Positions 33,672-46,753 of a stretch of DNA of 64,000 nt are shown here, piece after piece. The translations under genes and the position numbers were made by a program. The first letter of the stretch is position 1; each line of letters begins with the position of its first letter. The stretch spans positions 1,240,001 to 1,304,000 of the forward strand of contig JASKOT010000001.1 of NCBI GenBank assembly GCA_032158125.1, given 5' to 3'. Under the pieces are notes generated by a model. That model saw only the letters and a list, made by a program, of their open reading frames with translations. It ran no database searches and had not been told where the DNA came from. This DNA is from Papiliotrema nemorosa. Its lineage: Eukaryota; Basidiomycota; Tremellomycetes; Tremellales; Rhynchogastremaceae.

Positions 33672-33923
33672 ATGAAATCGTGGAGATACAGTATACACTG
33701 CATGTATGTAGCACCTATCATGAGATCCCATCTCCCATTCTGAGTGCCCGTCGACTCCCTCGATTCGGTGCACCAAGCGGAAAAGTCGTGATGTCACCAC
33801 TTTGTTTTGGTCGACCTCGGTCCACCTCACCTTTACAGGTTGCAGACCCAACTGTCTGTGTTCTACCTTCTTGACGCGTTGACGATACGCTAGCGGTTGT
33901 GCAGCTCTGCACAAATCCATGGG

Positions 33924-36790
33924 ATGGATGTCGATCAGGCGGGATCGCCCGAAGTTGGCGCGGAGAGGGAGTTTGAACCGCAAGGACCACGACCGATCAA
34001 GAAGCTCTCAAACGACGTGATCAACCAGATAGCAGCTGCCGAGGTGGGTGACTCATCTTTGTCCACCACCGCCCAGCTTGAGCAAGAAGAGAATGCTCCT
34101 GGATTCTTTCTTGGCGCGAATATATCACAGGTGAATGTAATGTAACTGATCCCAGATCATCCACCGCCCGTCAAACGCTATCAAAGAACTGATCGAAAAC
34201 TCTCTCGACGCCGGCTCGACCCAAATCAAGCTCACGATCAAAGAAGGCGGTCTCAAGCTTATCCAAATAACCGATAACGGACATGGAATCTCCAAAGAGG
34301 ATTTACCGTTATTGTGTGCTCGATACGCTACGTCCAAATTGCGTGATTTTGAGGATTTACAGAGATTGGGGACGTATGGGTTTAGAGGAGAAGCATTGGC
34401 TAGTATTAGCTATTGCAGTCATGTGGAGGTGATCACCAAGACGGAACACGATGGGTGTGGGTGGAAGTGAGTTTTCTCACAAACCATACTTGAGAATAAG
34501 GACGAGGGGTGTGGAGGAGGGGCGAGTGGTACTGATGATAGAGCGAATTACGGGGATGGTGTTTTGGTCTCGCCTAAACCTGGAGTCAGCGCCGATCCGC
34601 GTCCAGCAGCCGCCAACGATGGGACGATCATCAGTGTAAGTCGCCATACATCGTCCTCGCATGATTCCACATGTCCATTTCGAGTGCTCGTTGACTTTCT
34701 AGGCAGAAGACCTGTTCTACAACATGCCCCTCCGGAAACGTGCCTTCAAATCGCCCTCTGAGGAATACAATCGGATCTTGGATGTGATACAGAAATACGC
34801 TGTGCATAATCCTCACGCTGCATGGATGTGCAAGAAAGTATGTTTCACACTTTCCGCCCGAGACTCGCTACTGAGCTGACGCGTATCAGGCTGGAGGCTC
34901 TTTGCCAGATATCTCTACACCGCAAGGGTCCACCTCCAAGGCGAACATTTCGCTGCTGTACACTGCATCTCTGGCGAACGACCTGTTGGAGGTGCCTCTG
35001 ACGGTTCTCAAGCCGGAGAAGCTGGGTGCGAGGGTTCGAGGATGGGTCAGTAATGCGAATACAAACTGGGCCCGTCGAGGCGGGTGGTTGTTCTTTATCA
35101 ATAGTGACTTAGAAGCTCCAGTCTTACAGCGGACGCTGATAGCCAGATCGATTGGTAGACTCGAGTAAAATCAAAAAGGCCATGGATTCGCTTTACACTG
35201 CTTACCTCCCGAAAGGCGCTTCCCCTTGGGTATACCTCAGGTAAGATTCCAGCTAACCGTACCTGGTAACACTGATGGTCAGCCTCGATATCGATCCCGC
35301 TAAAGTCGACGTTAATGTGCATCCTACCAAATCGGACGTTCACTTTTTGCATGAGGATGAAATGATAGAGGCTATTGTCGGGGTTGTGCAGGGTGTGCTG
35401 GTAAATGCAAACACGTCGAGAACGTTTAGCGTACAGGTGAGCTGCCAGGAGCGTCGGATCTCCTTAGTTTAGCTCATCGATAGACTCTTCTGCCTGGCGC
35501 ATCGAGCCCTGAAAAACGAGGGGAATCATCCAAATTACTGCACACTCAGCGCAAATCCGCGCCCAATTACAAAGTCAGGATGGACCCATCCAACCGAACC
35601 CTCGAATCGATGATAGCACCCGATGACCCGTCTCAACTTGCTCCGTTCCGGCAGACCACAACGACAGCCGAAAGACCCGCAAAGAGGCGTGGCGTAGACG
35701 AGGACGAAGCGATCGAAGTGGTGACCTCTGATGAAGATGAAAGTGGCGGGGTGGATATACCTGGTGGAACACTTTGGAATAATGACAAAGACGAAACGAG
35801 GGGAAAGGAGGTGCCGGAGAGTGTCTGCGAGTTTACGAGTATACGCGAGTTGCGCAAAGAATGCCGCAAAAGGGCTAGTCCTGGTGAGATATCCATCGCG
35901 CATGTTGCAGCTGACAGAATAGATCTCGGTGAGATTCTGACTAAACACGCATTCGTGGGAATCGCGGATAGGCAAATGGGCTTGTCCCTGATACAACACA
36001 GCACCAAGCTGTTCTTGGTTAACCATGCTACGCTTGGGTATGTCATCGACAAACTGGGTCCCGTCAAGCTAAGTGCAGTGACGAGCATTTCTATCAGCTT
36101 GGTTTGCGCCAATTTGGGGCATTCAATAGGATACGCCTGGATCCGCCGCCTTCGCTCAAGGAATTGCTGGCTCTTGCGGTAGAGCACGAGGAGGGCGTGG
36201 TCAGAAATGGCCTAGACCCTGGACGTGTGGTGCAGGTGGGTGCTATTGGAATTCCAGCAGCGTAACAACGAGGAGATTGACATCTCAGAAATTATCCGAA
36301 ATTCTGATGGAGAAGCAAGAGATGATCGACGAGTATTTCTCGCTTGGGATCACCGACGAAGGATCGGTCGAGACGATCCCCATGTTGTTGCCAAAGTATA
36401 CGCCCAACCTGGACAGGTTACCTCATTTCCTGCTTTGTCTAGGGACACAGGTGAGAACCCAGCCATCATCGCGATGTACAGAGAGCGAGGAACTGATGGA
36501 TCCAGGTCAACTGGGAGGACGAGAAGGAATGTTTCCGTACATTCTTACGCGAACTTGCCTTCTTCTACTCTCCTCGATTGGCGTTTGTTGCCAATCCCGA
36601 CTGCCAAGATCAGGATCAGGATGAACCTCTAGAGACAGAAGAAGAAGCATCTCATCAGGTGTGGCAGATTCAACATGTCTTGTTCCCCTCTTTTAGGAGA
36701 TATACTTCTTGGCCGAGAGAGTTGATTGGGAGGGAGGTCAATCAGGTTGCAAATCTGCCCGATTTGTTTAGGATTTTCGAGCGGTGTTGA
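33924..36790 (+). CDS. MLH1: DNA mismatch repair protein MLH1
   Basis: MLH1 is the MutL homologue that forms heterodimers with PMS1 and related partners to couple mismatch recognition to strand excision. The GHKL ATPase motifs are present in order: [26 protein letters not shown], and [13 protein letters not shown]. Next is [24 protein letters not shown] sequence. An intron starting gtgact joins FFIN to [22 protein letters not shown], followed by [19 protein letters not shown]. The C-terminal domain has [20 protein letters not shown] and ends [14 protein letters not shown]; the terminal FERC is the conserved MLH1 tail that completes the endonuclease site of its partner. Start is set at MDVDQAGSP; an ATG nine codons upstream is also in frame. 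More than ten short introns. Confidence 0.93.
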
Positions 36791-36919
36791 TTGGACTATT
36801 AGATGTGGTCACGATTGGACAGTTGTAGCAATACGCATCGATACAATAATGACATAACGCTTGCTACCGCATGACCGTCAACGCTTGACCGTTCCCTAGA
36901 TGCACTGTCCCAACTGCAT

Positions 36920-37638
36920 CTACCGTTGAGTCTTCATGACCTTTTCGGCGTCTTCTTTCTCGTTACTCGGCAGCCCAGTCATTTTGGGCACAATGACCGA
37001 GTTCATTTTTCGCAAAAACTACCCATCAGCCTCTACAGCTTGGATCCAACTCACATTGGGCAGGGAGTGTTCCTGCAATTCTTCCTTGGAATGATCCATC
37101 AACCTCACAATCTTCCCTTCCTTTGCGTCCGAAAAGATGTGCAAGACCGATTGGATATGGAACGTCTTGGCGGATTCAGGTAATGGGATACCGGCAAAGA
37201 CAATCTCGTGGTCCCAATCTACGCAAATCTCATCTACACTTACGGCGACACCCTTGGCGTTGGTCGTTTGGGCCGGAGTGACAGATAAGACTTGATAGTG
37301 CTTGGTGTTGGTCTTGGAAGCTACCGTACTGACATTTAACAACTGTCCAGCTACATGTCAATTCCGATACGCCAGGCACACGAGTGCGGGTTATTGAAAA
37401 AGGGTGACTCACCGACCTCCTCGATTCCTCCCGCTTTGGCAAATTCATCCTCGTAGACTCCATCCGGGGAGAAATTATCATTAATCTTGGACATACTCCC
37501 CTTTCCCTGGAAAAGATCCAGAACTACAGCTACGTGTTTACGTTGAACATCGGTGAGGTTCACCCCGGGGGCAATGTTGAGTGTAGAAGGGTCGTTGGAG
37601 GGTTTGTGTAGCTCTTCCTGCGTGACTTGAGCCGACAT
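36920..37638 (-). CDS. unknown NTF2-like/SnoaL-like small protein
   Basis: The spliced product is about 190 residues. It starts MSAQVTQEELHKPSNDPSTL, and the helix VQRKHVAVVLDLFQGKGSMS with KINDNFSPDGVYEDEFAKA is the pattern of the cone-shaped NTF2-like fold. Strands follow (VAVSVDEICVDWDHEIVFAG, FHIQSVLHIFSDAKEGKIVR). The product ends EDAEKVMKTQR after an intron gtgagt...gggtag. No catalytic residues can be named. In other fungi such proteins are uncharacterised, so no function is assigned. It is convergent with MLH1, with only about 130 bases between the stops. Confidence 0.7.
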
Positions 37639-38413
37639 TGTGTCTTGTGTCTGTGTTAACGGCCCGTGATGTGATACAGATGAGTCTGCTGAGCCCTGCT
37701 GGAGTTAAGAGGTGAATAATATGCATGGGATTGGGTGATGCGATGGGGTATTGGGGGCTGTCATCCCACTGCCCATCGTCGTCGCTGTAAATGACGTCGA
37801 GGACACACCTCCACACGATCGGGCTCGTTTCAGAATCATCCATCCCGTTTCATGCCGCGAGGTTTGGGTCGGTCCAAGATGGCCATAAGTTGTAGCCATG
37901 TACGAGAAGACAGACAGACCGGTCCAGCCACACGAGCAAGAAGTCTTCAAAGGACTCTTCGATGCCTCGATTGGGTGGGAGGGGATCTCCAGAACTGGGC
38001 GGATCGATTGGGAGACCACGAGTACCAACTCACACATTGCACATTGCCGATATGCTGCCTTACCTCTCCATTTTCATTAGACCAATCCAGGCTCTCCGGT
38101 CTACCATCTCACTTACTGCCTTCGCCCTGCATGCATGAGACGCATTCTCCTTTCGGTCCGATATCTCCTCGACCTCGCCGGTGCCACATTGACCCAAAAC
38201 TCCGCCTGGCGTCATCCCCTCGGAGCGGCCATGTAGGTTGAATGTGGAGACTCCACACTGTACGCTGGGTTTCTTCGGAACGTACCCCCTTGCTGCCTTC
38301 TCAGGCCGTCCTTCCTTCCTAGACTTTCCATCTTTATTCCTTCAGACTTGTTCTTCGACTTGTAACCACACTATATCCCTAGAACCCTCAACATCACCTT
38401 CAAACAGCCCACC
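37639..38413. promoter_or_regulatory. divergent promoter region, NTF2-like gene / TPI1
   Basis: 775 bases separate the two starts. The 100 bases before TPI1 are rich in pyrimidines (CTTCCTTCC, TTTATTCCTTC, CTTGTTC), as expected for a highly expressed glycolytic gene. Open frames here lack protein character. No RNA or repeat is seen. Confidence 0.45.
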
Positions 38414-39389
<976 letters not shown>

Positions 39390-39511
39390 GTGTACCAGCC
39401 GCTGCAGACGGTATGTGGAAAGTGATAGAAGGAGAAGGTGGAGCAAGAAAAGCAGCAATGATCCGTTTACCATGCAACGCATTCTACATTTGCAAGGATG
39501 ATGCACCATGC

Positions 39512-40621
39512 CTACCAAGCCCAACCGCTGTTTGTCTTTCTCGACAAATTCCTCCAATCATGGATGAGTCCCGCACTTCGAGCATGCTTGTTCACGTCCT
39601 TTTTGAATCGAATAGCCACAATCTCCTCCATGGTCTTTCCCTCCCTCAGGACAAACTTGAGTCGACAATATGGATGTCGCTTGATACCGAACCGACCTCG
39701 TCCTTTGATATCCAGCTGTTTTGGGCCAAAGATGTCTTTGTTAACAATCGCCTCGGCTGGTAATTAGCGTTCGGCTCCATTACTTTTCGTTTGGGCGATA
39801 GCGACAAAGGGAGATAAGGAAGGAAAAGGCCCAGTGGTGGACCAGAGGACTTACAAACAACAAGACGATCCGAATCGAGATGTTTATACCATATCGCATG
39901 TTGTTTCGCCAAGACCAAGTTCGGTTTGATCCATTTCGCAGCTGCCTTGACCGAGAATTGCATTTGTAAAATCGCTTCGTCGATGGGTAACCCTTGAATC
40001 TGATGAGCCAATAATTTCAGTTTCTTCGGCGATATCTTCTTCCTTGCGCTAGTGTACCAATGCTACATGTCAGCACCTCCCTTTTATCTGGTATCTTCCA
40101 TAATACTTCATTCACGCATGGTTGGGGAGAAGAGATAGACTGACCTCCTTGTACTTCCTCCTGACTACTCCTCTAGATTTCGTGTCCAGATTCAAAGCCT
40201 CGAATCGTTCCTCCACAGCCTCACTGAAGATACCCTCACTATCTCCAGAGAGCACTGTTGGCTCTTCGATCGTCCCCTTGCCCTGTAATGTCGTGACATC
40301 GGAAGAGGATGCGTCGGTAGTTTCGGAAGTGGGTTTGACTTGTACCGCATCACGCTTCGAGGTGACCCAGGATGGCAAGAAGTTGTTCAAGAATCTGTAT
40401 GGGTGAGCTTTTGATCGTATAATCCGCCTCTATGAGGTTTCGACATGGTACGTTGACTCACGTTCGGCGAGCGAGGTGGGCGTGAGGATTGGCAAAAATG
40501 GGTCGAGCTATAGGTCTAGACGGTCCCGCCAAAGCGTTCGAAGCCACTGATCGTCAGCTTGATCTCCCATTTGGCATCACCGCAGCTTACAATTCACTGC
40601 TGTCCTCAGATTGCGCGCCAT
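39512..40621 (-). CDS. MRPL22: mitochondrial ribosomal protein uL22m (MRPL22)
   Basis: This is a large-subunit mitoribosomal protein lining the exit tunnel. Exon 1 encodes MARNLRTAVN and is joined to ASNALAGPSRPIARPIFANP, a mitochondrial leader. The middle is a variable acidic linker (SDVTTLQGKGTIEEPTVLSG). The L22 core follows: HWYTSARKKISPKKLKLLAH, then GLPIDEAILQMQFSVKAAAK, HAIWYKHLDSDRLVV, and the C-terminal beta-hairpin IKGRGRFGIKRHPYCRLKFV. It ends RKTNSGWAW at TAG. Five exons with short introns. The stop lies 122 bases from the TPI1 stop (convergent). Confidence 0.88.
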
Positions 40622-41051
40622 GTTGGACCACTCGAGATTGATGTATACAGGTAGAAGGCTCAGAATATGTCGTGAATGTCAAGGGGGCTCGGAAAAAGGA
40701 TCCCGCCACGTCATGCTTCATTCGATGCTTATCAGTCACTCTTCCCTTCTCCTCCCTATATCATCACCATCAATGCCTACAGCAAGTGCGATGGCATGTA
40801 GCAGACGTTTTGCAGGTGTCTTGGCTCCGTGCTGCGAATTTGCAGATTAGTTACTCAACATTTTGGACAGATTCACTCTGTGTGATGGGGCCGATACCAG
40901 GGGGTAACAGCGTTCGCATCAAACCTCAAACCCTTGCCCGTCTCTTTTCCTCTTGATTCTCCTCTTTCTTCTCGACCTCTTCTTCATCCGTTCCTACTTC
41001 ACCAGTGCTTGGCTCCCTTTGACAACTCACAGCTCTAACGAAGCCTCAAGC
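40622..41051. promoter_or_regulatory. divergent region between uL22m and the F-box/LRR-like locus
   Basis: This 430-base gap contains a pyrimidine-rich run near 40940-40990 (CTCTTTTCCTCTTGATTCTCC), likely 5' leader of the plus-strand locus. No gene is supported. Confidence 0.35.
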
Positions 41052-42300
41052 ATGAGCACCGTAGACACTAGATCTCATGTCAGGTCAGACAAAGCGGATC
41101 AATCAAAGGCGATCAAACTAGAAAGGTCTGTCAACGCCGATGCCTTCTCCGCTTCCTCTCGAGCAATCCGCCTTCTGGACCTCTTTCTTCATCATCCGAT
41201 CGCGACACAGATATGCGAGGAGGTCAGAAACCTCGACAAGCGCTACAGATGGCCGATGTCGGCCATCCCACCCTCAGCCATCTCTTTCTCTTCGACATGC
41301 TGAGTGCTCAGTGATACACCGATACATGGCACGCACCGCTCATCTTCAGTCAGGTCGAACTTCCCGCTGATAATGACGAAGTCTCCGCTCATCATGACGC
41401 AATGAGCCCTGTTGGATGGCATGCAGACACCCTTCGTTCGATCCAGTCCGCCTACCTGCCCCGAGCGGTGATCTATGCTGACGTTCAGAGTGCTACATCT
41501 GCAGTATAAGTCCATACCGTCACCCCAAATGGTTTCGCAGATGCTGTCTGCGATGCCTCGGCTGTCGCATCTGGGTCTTACTACAACAGACTTATCGGTG
41601 AAGTTGCAATCTCGTACCGTGACGGGCTCAAACTCGAACACAAGACCACGACGTCGATCACATCGCTCGTGTTGCAGGACGTCTCACAAAGTCTCATCTC
41701 CCTCTTCCTAGATAACTTCCCCGCTCTGTCCCCTCTCGCCGTCAGCGTATCGGCTATTTTTCACAGATTCAATCCCAACGATCCTGCCCATGCCGCTCTG
41801 GTCTACCCTTCCATTCGATCTGCAAGATTGTCGTACATCAGATGGTTCTGCCGTTGCCTGACCACGACTATTTCTCATCGTTTCCAGGCAGCATGGCGCC
41901 TTTGTATAGTCAGATCTTGAGCTTCCACTTCAGCGACATAAACGGTATGCGTGAGATATCCCGGAGCTTTGCTTGCAGCAGTGTGAGACTCTGTGGGCAG
42001 TATTACGGGCGGCGACTCAAGAGTGGAGAGGCTGAATGGCGTCTCAATAGCGCCGCTCTCCAGCACCATTGCACAGCCAGAGACTAGCCCTACTCAAATT
42101 CCACGTGTTTATCGAGTAGGGTCCTTCCAGACCTGACGCTCACCGCGATGAGTACGGTTTGAATGAGCCAGGACGAGAGGATGCCACTGTTAAATAGCCA
42201 TGGACTTATTTTCGCCACCCACTTTACAATGTTGTCACCCATCTCAACCTCTACGCCGATACCTTCTCTGACCCTACACCGATCGTCGGCGACGCCTGGG
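41052..42300 (+). pseudogene. F-box/LRR-like locus, frame not resolvable, possibly degenerate
   Basis: Protein-like pieces occur on the plus strand in changing frames: ASSRAIRLLDLFLHHPIATQ near 41155, HPTLSHLFLFDML near 41265, LTFRVLHLQYKSIPSPQMVS near 41480, TSITSLVLQDVSQSLISLFL near 41650, VVHQMVLPLPDHDYFSSFPG near 41840, and RHPLYNVVTHLNLYADTFSD near 42210. The leucine spacing and phrases such as MPRLSHLGL and VVTHLNLY resemble the LRR half of fungal F-box proteins. Some frame changes can be explained by introns (for example gtatgcg...cttgcag near 41945-41978). Others, such as near 41600, cannot be resolved with good splice sites. Either the gene has many introns that I failed to place, or it has frameshifts. 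The last piece runs in frame into the SAC3 start. Confidence 0.4.
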
Positions 42301-42305
42301 ACTAC

Positions 42306-45300
42306 ATGGACGGCAGTCTCGATGAGACGCGTTCAGCGTCCCGGAACAATGCTCGAAAAGACCGCTTTGGTCAGCCATCAAATGCCAAAGCCCGCCTAGA
42401 CGCCCTGGAAGCAGCGAGGACCATCGAAAGGGAGCGATTTGAACGACAGGGTCTGATCAACATTGGTCAGACCGAGCTGGACGATGCGGTCGATATGCGA
42501 GGAACGTGCGAGACCATGTGTTGTGAATATGAGCAGGCCAAGCGGGTCTTTACGCTCAATGTCAACCCGCTCGAGAGGGTGTGTCCAGATACGAGAAGCG
42601 GGTAGGTACTGATGGTTAGGATGAGAAGGGAGATGCCGACCCGGATAAGATGGTAGCTATTTATACGAGGAGTGATGCTGGTGCTGGAGTTGGAGAAGCT
42701 ATGAAGCTACCTTCCGATTTGAGAACGCCCAAAGCTCTCGTTGTGAGTTGTGACAAGCCAGCGATGAAAAGGTGCTGATGACTAGCGTTCGCTCGATTAT
42801 CTGATCTCGCATGTGATACCCACTCCTTCTTCTTATTCCAACAAGCCACCTAGTGCGCGTAGATCTCTGGGCAACACGGCTGGGTTCATACGAGACCGAA
42901 CACGGGCTATAAGAAAGGAGTTTTCGCTTCAAAGCAGTTGGGGACATAGGGAAGCTATAGACTGCTTGGAACGGATAGCCCGGTACCATATCCTGTCACT
43001 GCGAGAGCTGCAAGAGGAATCAGGAGGAAACACCGATATGCACATCGACAATGCGGAACTAGGTCGATGTTTGTCTTGAATCCCCGGTTCTGCATGATGC
43101 TGATATCAGGCTTCACCTCGTTGCGGCAACATTACGACGATATGCGAGAAACAACTCGAGACGAAATGCCATGTCCCAACGAACCGGAACTCCGAGCATA
43201 TATGCTCATCTACGATCTCAACATCAAATCCATCGCCATATCCACATCCGAGCTTCCCTACCCCATCTTCTCCCACCCTCTCGTCACTCTCGCCTTCCAG
43301 ATCCGACAAGCCGCTCAGCGAAACTTTGACTCGCAGAAAGAAGGATCAAAGCATAATGCCGAATTAGGATTGAACCTCATCACTCGCGTAGTCAAACTCC
43401 TCCGTCGACCCGACTGCCCATTCTTGCTCAGCTGTATGGCGGAAATCAGACTTCGAGAAGTCCGACGAAGTGCTCTTCGGGCCTTGTGTCAGGTATACCT
43501 CCCGCTGCGATCGGGTCCGTTGTTGATCAGGGATGGAGAAGTGGTGGAGAAACGGATGTTTGGGTTGAAGGCTTTCGAGGCGTTGATGGGGTGTGAACCG
43601 GCTGAAATGGAGGAATCTGCATGGGACGATGTGGATGCCTTGCAGGATAAAGAAGAAGGCGTCAGCATTGCAAAGAGATTCGGGCTGGAACCGTTTCCTA
43701 CAGACGGTCCGGCAGAGGGCATCCTGGTCCACAAAGGCGTACCATTCGATGGTGAGCTGCCCCGTTGGGTCAAACGCAGATCATCAGCTGAAGAGTAGAC
43801 AACGAAGACGCCCCATACACTCGAAGATGGGCTGCAATTACTGCAAGGCGACAAGGATTGGACTTTGCCGATATCGTAGACGGCAAAGCAGGAGTCAACA
43901 TGCAAGGGTCAGCTTTTGGCTTCAAACCCACTTCGCGTCCTGTCCCGATCGCACCTGCTCCCAAACCCATATCGAACGGTTTCTCTTTCGGTTCAAAACC
44001 CTCCAGCACTGCTACAACACCGCCTGCACCAGCAGCGAAGGCCATTCATTCCTTCTTTGCTCCTCCTACGACAACTGCTCCTTCATTCTCGCCGATTATC
44101 CCTGCTACGACCGCACCTAAAGAGGCTCCGAAGCCTACATTTTCCTTTCGACTTGCAGCAGCAGCTCCAGTGCAGCCTACACAACCCTCTTCAGCACCGG
44201 CCGCCCCGACGCCGACTCCTATAGTGCCTGCAACCGCTCCTTCGGTGCAAACGGAAGTTCCGAAACCGCTCTTTAGCTTTGCACCTACGCTCCCATCTGC
44301 CCCAGCCCCAACGGTAGTCCCCCCGGTGAAACCACCAGCCGCTATTCCTTCCTTCTTCGCGCCACCTCCCGCAGAGTCAACAAATTTGAGCTCGACCGTT
44401 CCCCTTCCACCCTCCATTCCAGCTTCAACTTCCATACCATCGCCCTCAATCGCTCAGAAGCCAGCAGAACCAATTAAACCTGCTGCGCCACGAATCAACC
44501 GGCATGACCGATTGGTAGCCGCATCTGGCATTCGAAGCGCCATCGTCGAGAGCGTCTTGTCGACCATTATTGAGCGATATCAGCCAGACTTGCAAAGAGT
44601 GATCAATATCGAGCTCGGTGCGAGGTCGCATCGCGCAGCAGAGAAAGCCCGGGAGGAAGCGAAAGCATCTATGGCTCGTCAAGTCTACCGGGACCAGTTG
44701 GCCGATATTGCCGAGGATATCGCGGAAGAGGCACTGTTGGAAGAGTTGAAACTCCGACTGTATGCTCGGAATGTGGCCAACAAATGGAGAGTCAAGGCGC
44801 GCGCGAAAGCGGAATACAAGCGCAGTCGACAGAAAGAAGAAGAAGAGACTTTCTCTCGGCTCAGTCGGATGGGTATAGGAGGGGTTGTACGCGCCACCAC
44901 GTTGGACGACCTCGAGGACATATCTTATACCCCTCGAAGCGGACCAGTATTGCTTCCCCGAAGGATGAACGGATACACGCACTCGGTGACGGAAAGTGTG
45001 ACTAGCTCGAAACCCGGTCGTTCGAAACGAGACACAAATGCCATGACTTGGGACTTCCCACCAGACCTGGCTGTCCTCTTTGGGGTGTTTGAGGTTGTTA
45101 ATCCTGCGCCACTTCATACGGCGCAGCTCGACAAGCAGTCTTCACCTGCAAAGGGATCCGCGTTCGGTATCACGCCATCGTCATTCAACGGTAGTACCGT
45201 TTCCTCAAGAGGGACGAAACGGGACCGAGCGAGTTTAGACCGCTCGGCTCTGGTCGACAATGTCTTTTTGGTCAATGGCGCCGTGGAAGAGGTGGAAGAA

Positions 45301-45378
45301 GTGAGAGAGTCTAGATCTGCAAAGAGCGCGAGGTTGGAAGAGGCCATCAAGGCCGCCAATGCCTGTATGAGCGTTTGA
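42306..45378 (+). CDS. SAC3: SAC3/GANP family mRNA-export factor
   Basis: SAC3 is the scaffold of TREX-2, which links transcription sites to the nuclear pore for mRNA export. The chosen start MDGSLDETRSASRNNARKDR precedes ARTIERERFERQGLINIGQT and the family hallmark DMRGTCETMCCEYEQAKRVF. The PCI-like helical region follows: SLDYLISHVIPTPSSYSNKP, FIRDRTRAIRKEFSLQSSWG, and ELRAYMLIYDLNIKSIA. Four introns are placed, each restoring frame (for example gtcgat...tatcag between AELG and FTSLRQHY). The long last exon has FG-type repeats (FGFKPTSRP, FSFGSKPSS, TFSFRLAAA, FSFAP, FFAPP). Then comes a charged coiled coil (EDIAEEALLEELKLRLYARN). The true N-terminus may lie upstream, because the frame is open into F-box/LRR-like sequence. 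Confidence 0.85.
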
Positions 45379-45565
45379 GAGCGATGTCGTTTATAATGAT
45401 CCTGATGACATTCATGTGCTCATGGTTATATTTTCTATGTCTATGTGTGATTATATGTGACTGATCGTACTATGACAACAAGTTATTTGTACAGCCCAGG
45501 CAAATGTGACCCAAAATACTATCTCTCTATCGTCCAAACCTGATCGAGCTAAATGCGCAAGTCAA

Positions 45566-46753
45566 TCAGCGCGCTTTGGTTGAACGCTGGAGTCGATGGA
45601 CCTTCTTGATGCACTTTCCATCGTGCAGCGCATAGCCCTTCTTGCATTTGGTAATGTGACATTGACCATTTCGGCAAGTCGAATGTCCCACAGCGGCATT
45701 CTTTGAGCAGCTACCCGTCAGCCTCACAAAAATGATCATAACTTCTGACGACTTGCTCTTGACCTAGAGGAGAATCACGGGTATAGTATTGTTCTTGGAG
45801 ACAACCGCCACATGACTCGAGGTCATTTTCAGTATCAATACACTACGAATCAGCATCACCCCTCTCGAACGCCATGGACTCTTCTCCGAGGGAAGAGGTG
45901 GTTGGTGCTTGGAACAGGACACACCTCGTAGACGTCTGCTGTGAAACCGGGTACGACGCAAGCTGTCAGTCCACTAGGACACGGTTGGAATTTCTTTTGC
46001 TCCCTTTTGGCCTTTTCTTCCCTCTTACGTCGAGCCAATCCTTGTGAAGCATCGGCTGGACACGTCAGCCAATGCTCCCGTAAATCGATGGTCTGGAGGA
46101 CTCACTGATGGAGTGTTGGTAGACGAAATATGCGCCGGGACCACATTGCACTGGGTTTGTGTACGCTCCGTCTCCACAGTAACATCCGTAATTGTTGTTA
46201 CCCGCCGTCTAGGGATCAGTCTACTCGTCCCGACCAACAACTATGATCTCGAAAATGTAAAATAGGAACTCACCGTGGTGATAAAGAACCCAGCTTGTAG
46301 ACTCTTTGCACAAGTCAAGAGACACCCATTCGGACCCGTCTTGGCCACATTGGTCAGTCCACTGGGTCTAGTCGAATAACATCCGACATAATGATAACTC
46401 GTCCCTGTCAATCTCGTATCCCAATCCGTCGGTTTATTACACGCATCCATATTCCCATAATCGTTCTCTGAGGGGTATTGGTACTTTGCAGTACATTGAC
46501 ATTGACCCGAGCTGGGTTGGTAGTACGAGTGAGTTGCGCCTGATACGGATACACAAGCCGTGTTGCATTGCGTGGCAGAGGTGAAGGCTGTCGTGTTGCC
46601 GTTGATCGAGACGGAGGTCATGGCTCCAGGTAGAGTCGTTGCGCATCCAGTGAAGACGTTGGCGGGGGTGGTGAATGCTGCAAAGGTCGTTCCGAGCAGA
46701 GCGAGGGAGAGGGCGAGGAGGGACAGGTGGGTTGACGAAGTGCGGGTGAACAT
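45566..46753 (-). CDS. secreted cysteine-rich protein with C-terminal CPL1-like domain
   Basis: The N-terminus is a signal peptide (hydrophobic run SLLALSLALLGTTFA after MFTRTSSTH). Two WSC-like cysteine segments follow: FTGCATTLPGAMTSVSI with CNTACVSVSGATHSYYQPSS, and HYVGCYSTRPSGLTNVA with NGCLLTCAK. NYGCYCGDGAYTNPVQCGPG comes next, after an intron. A basic linker with dibasic sites (LARRKREEKAKREQKK) precedes the C-terminal domain CPSGLTACVVPGFTADVYEC, CIDTENDLESCGGC and CRNGQCHITKCKKGYALHDG. That C-terminal pattern is the basidiomycete CPL1-like domain, named after a secreted Cryptococcus protein. Predicted extracellular. Dibasic sites suggest Kex2-type cleavage. Function in this organism is unknown; cell-wall or host/environment interaction is inference. 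Confidence 0.8.
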
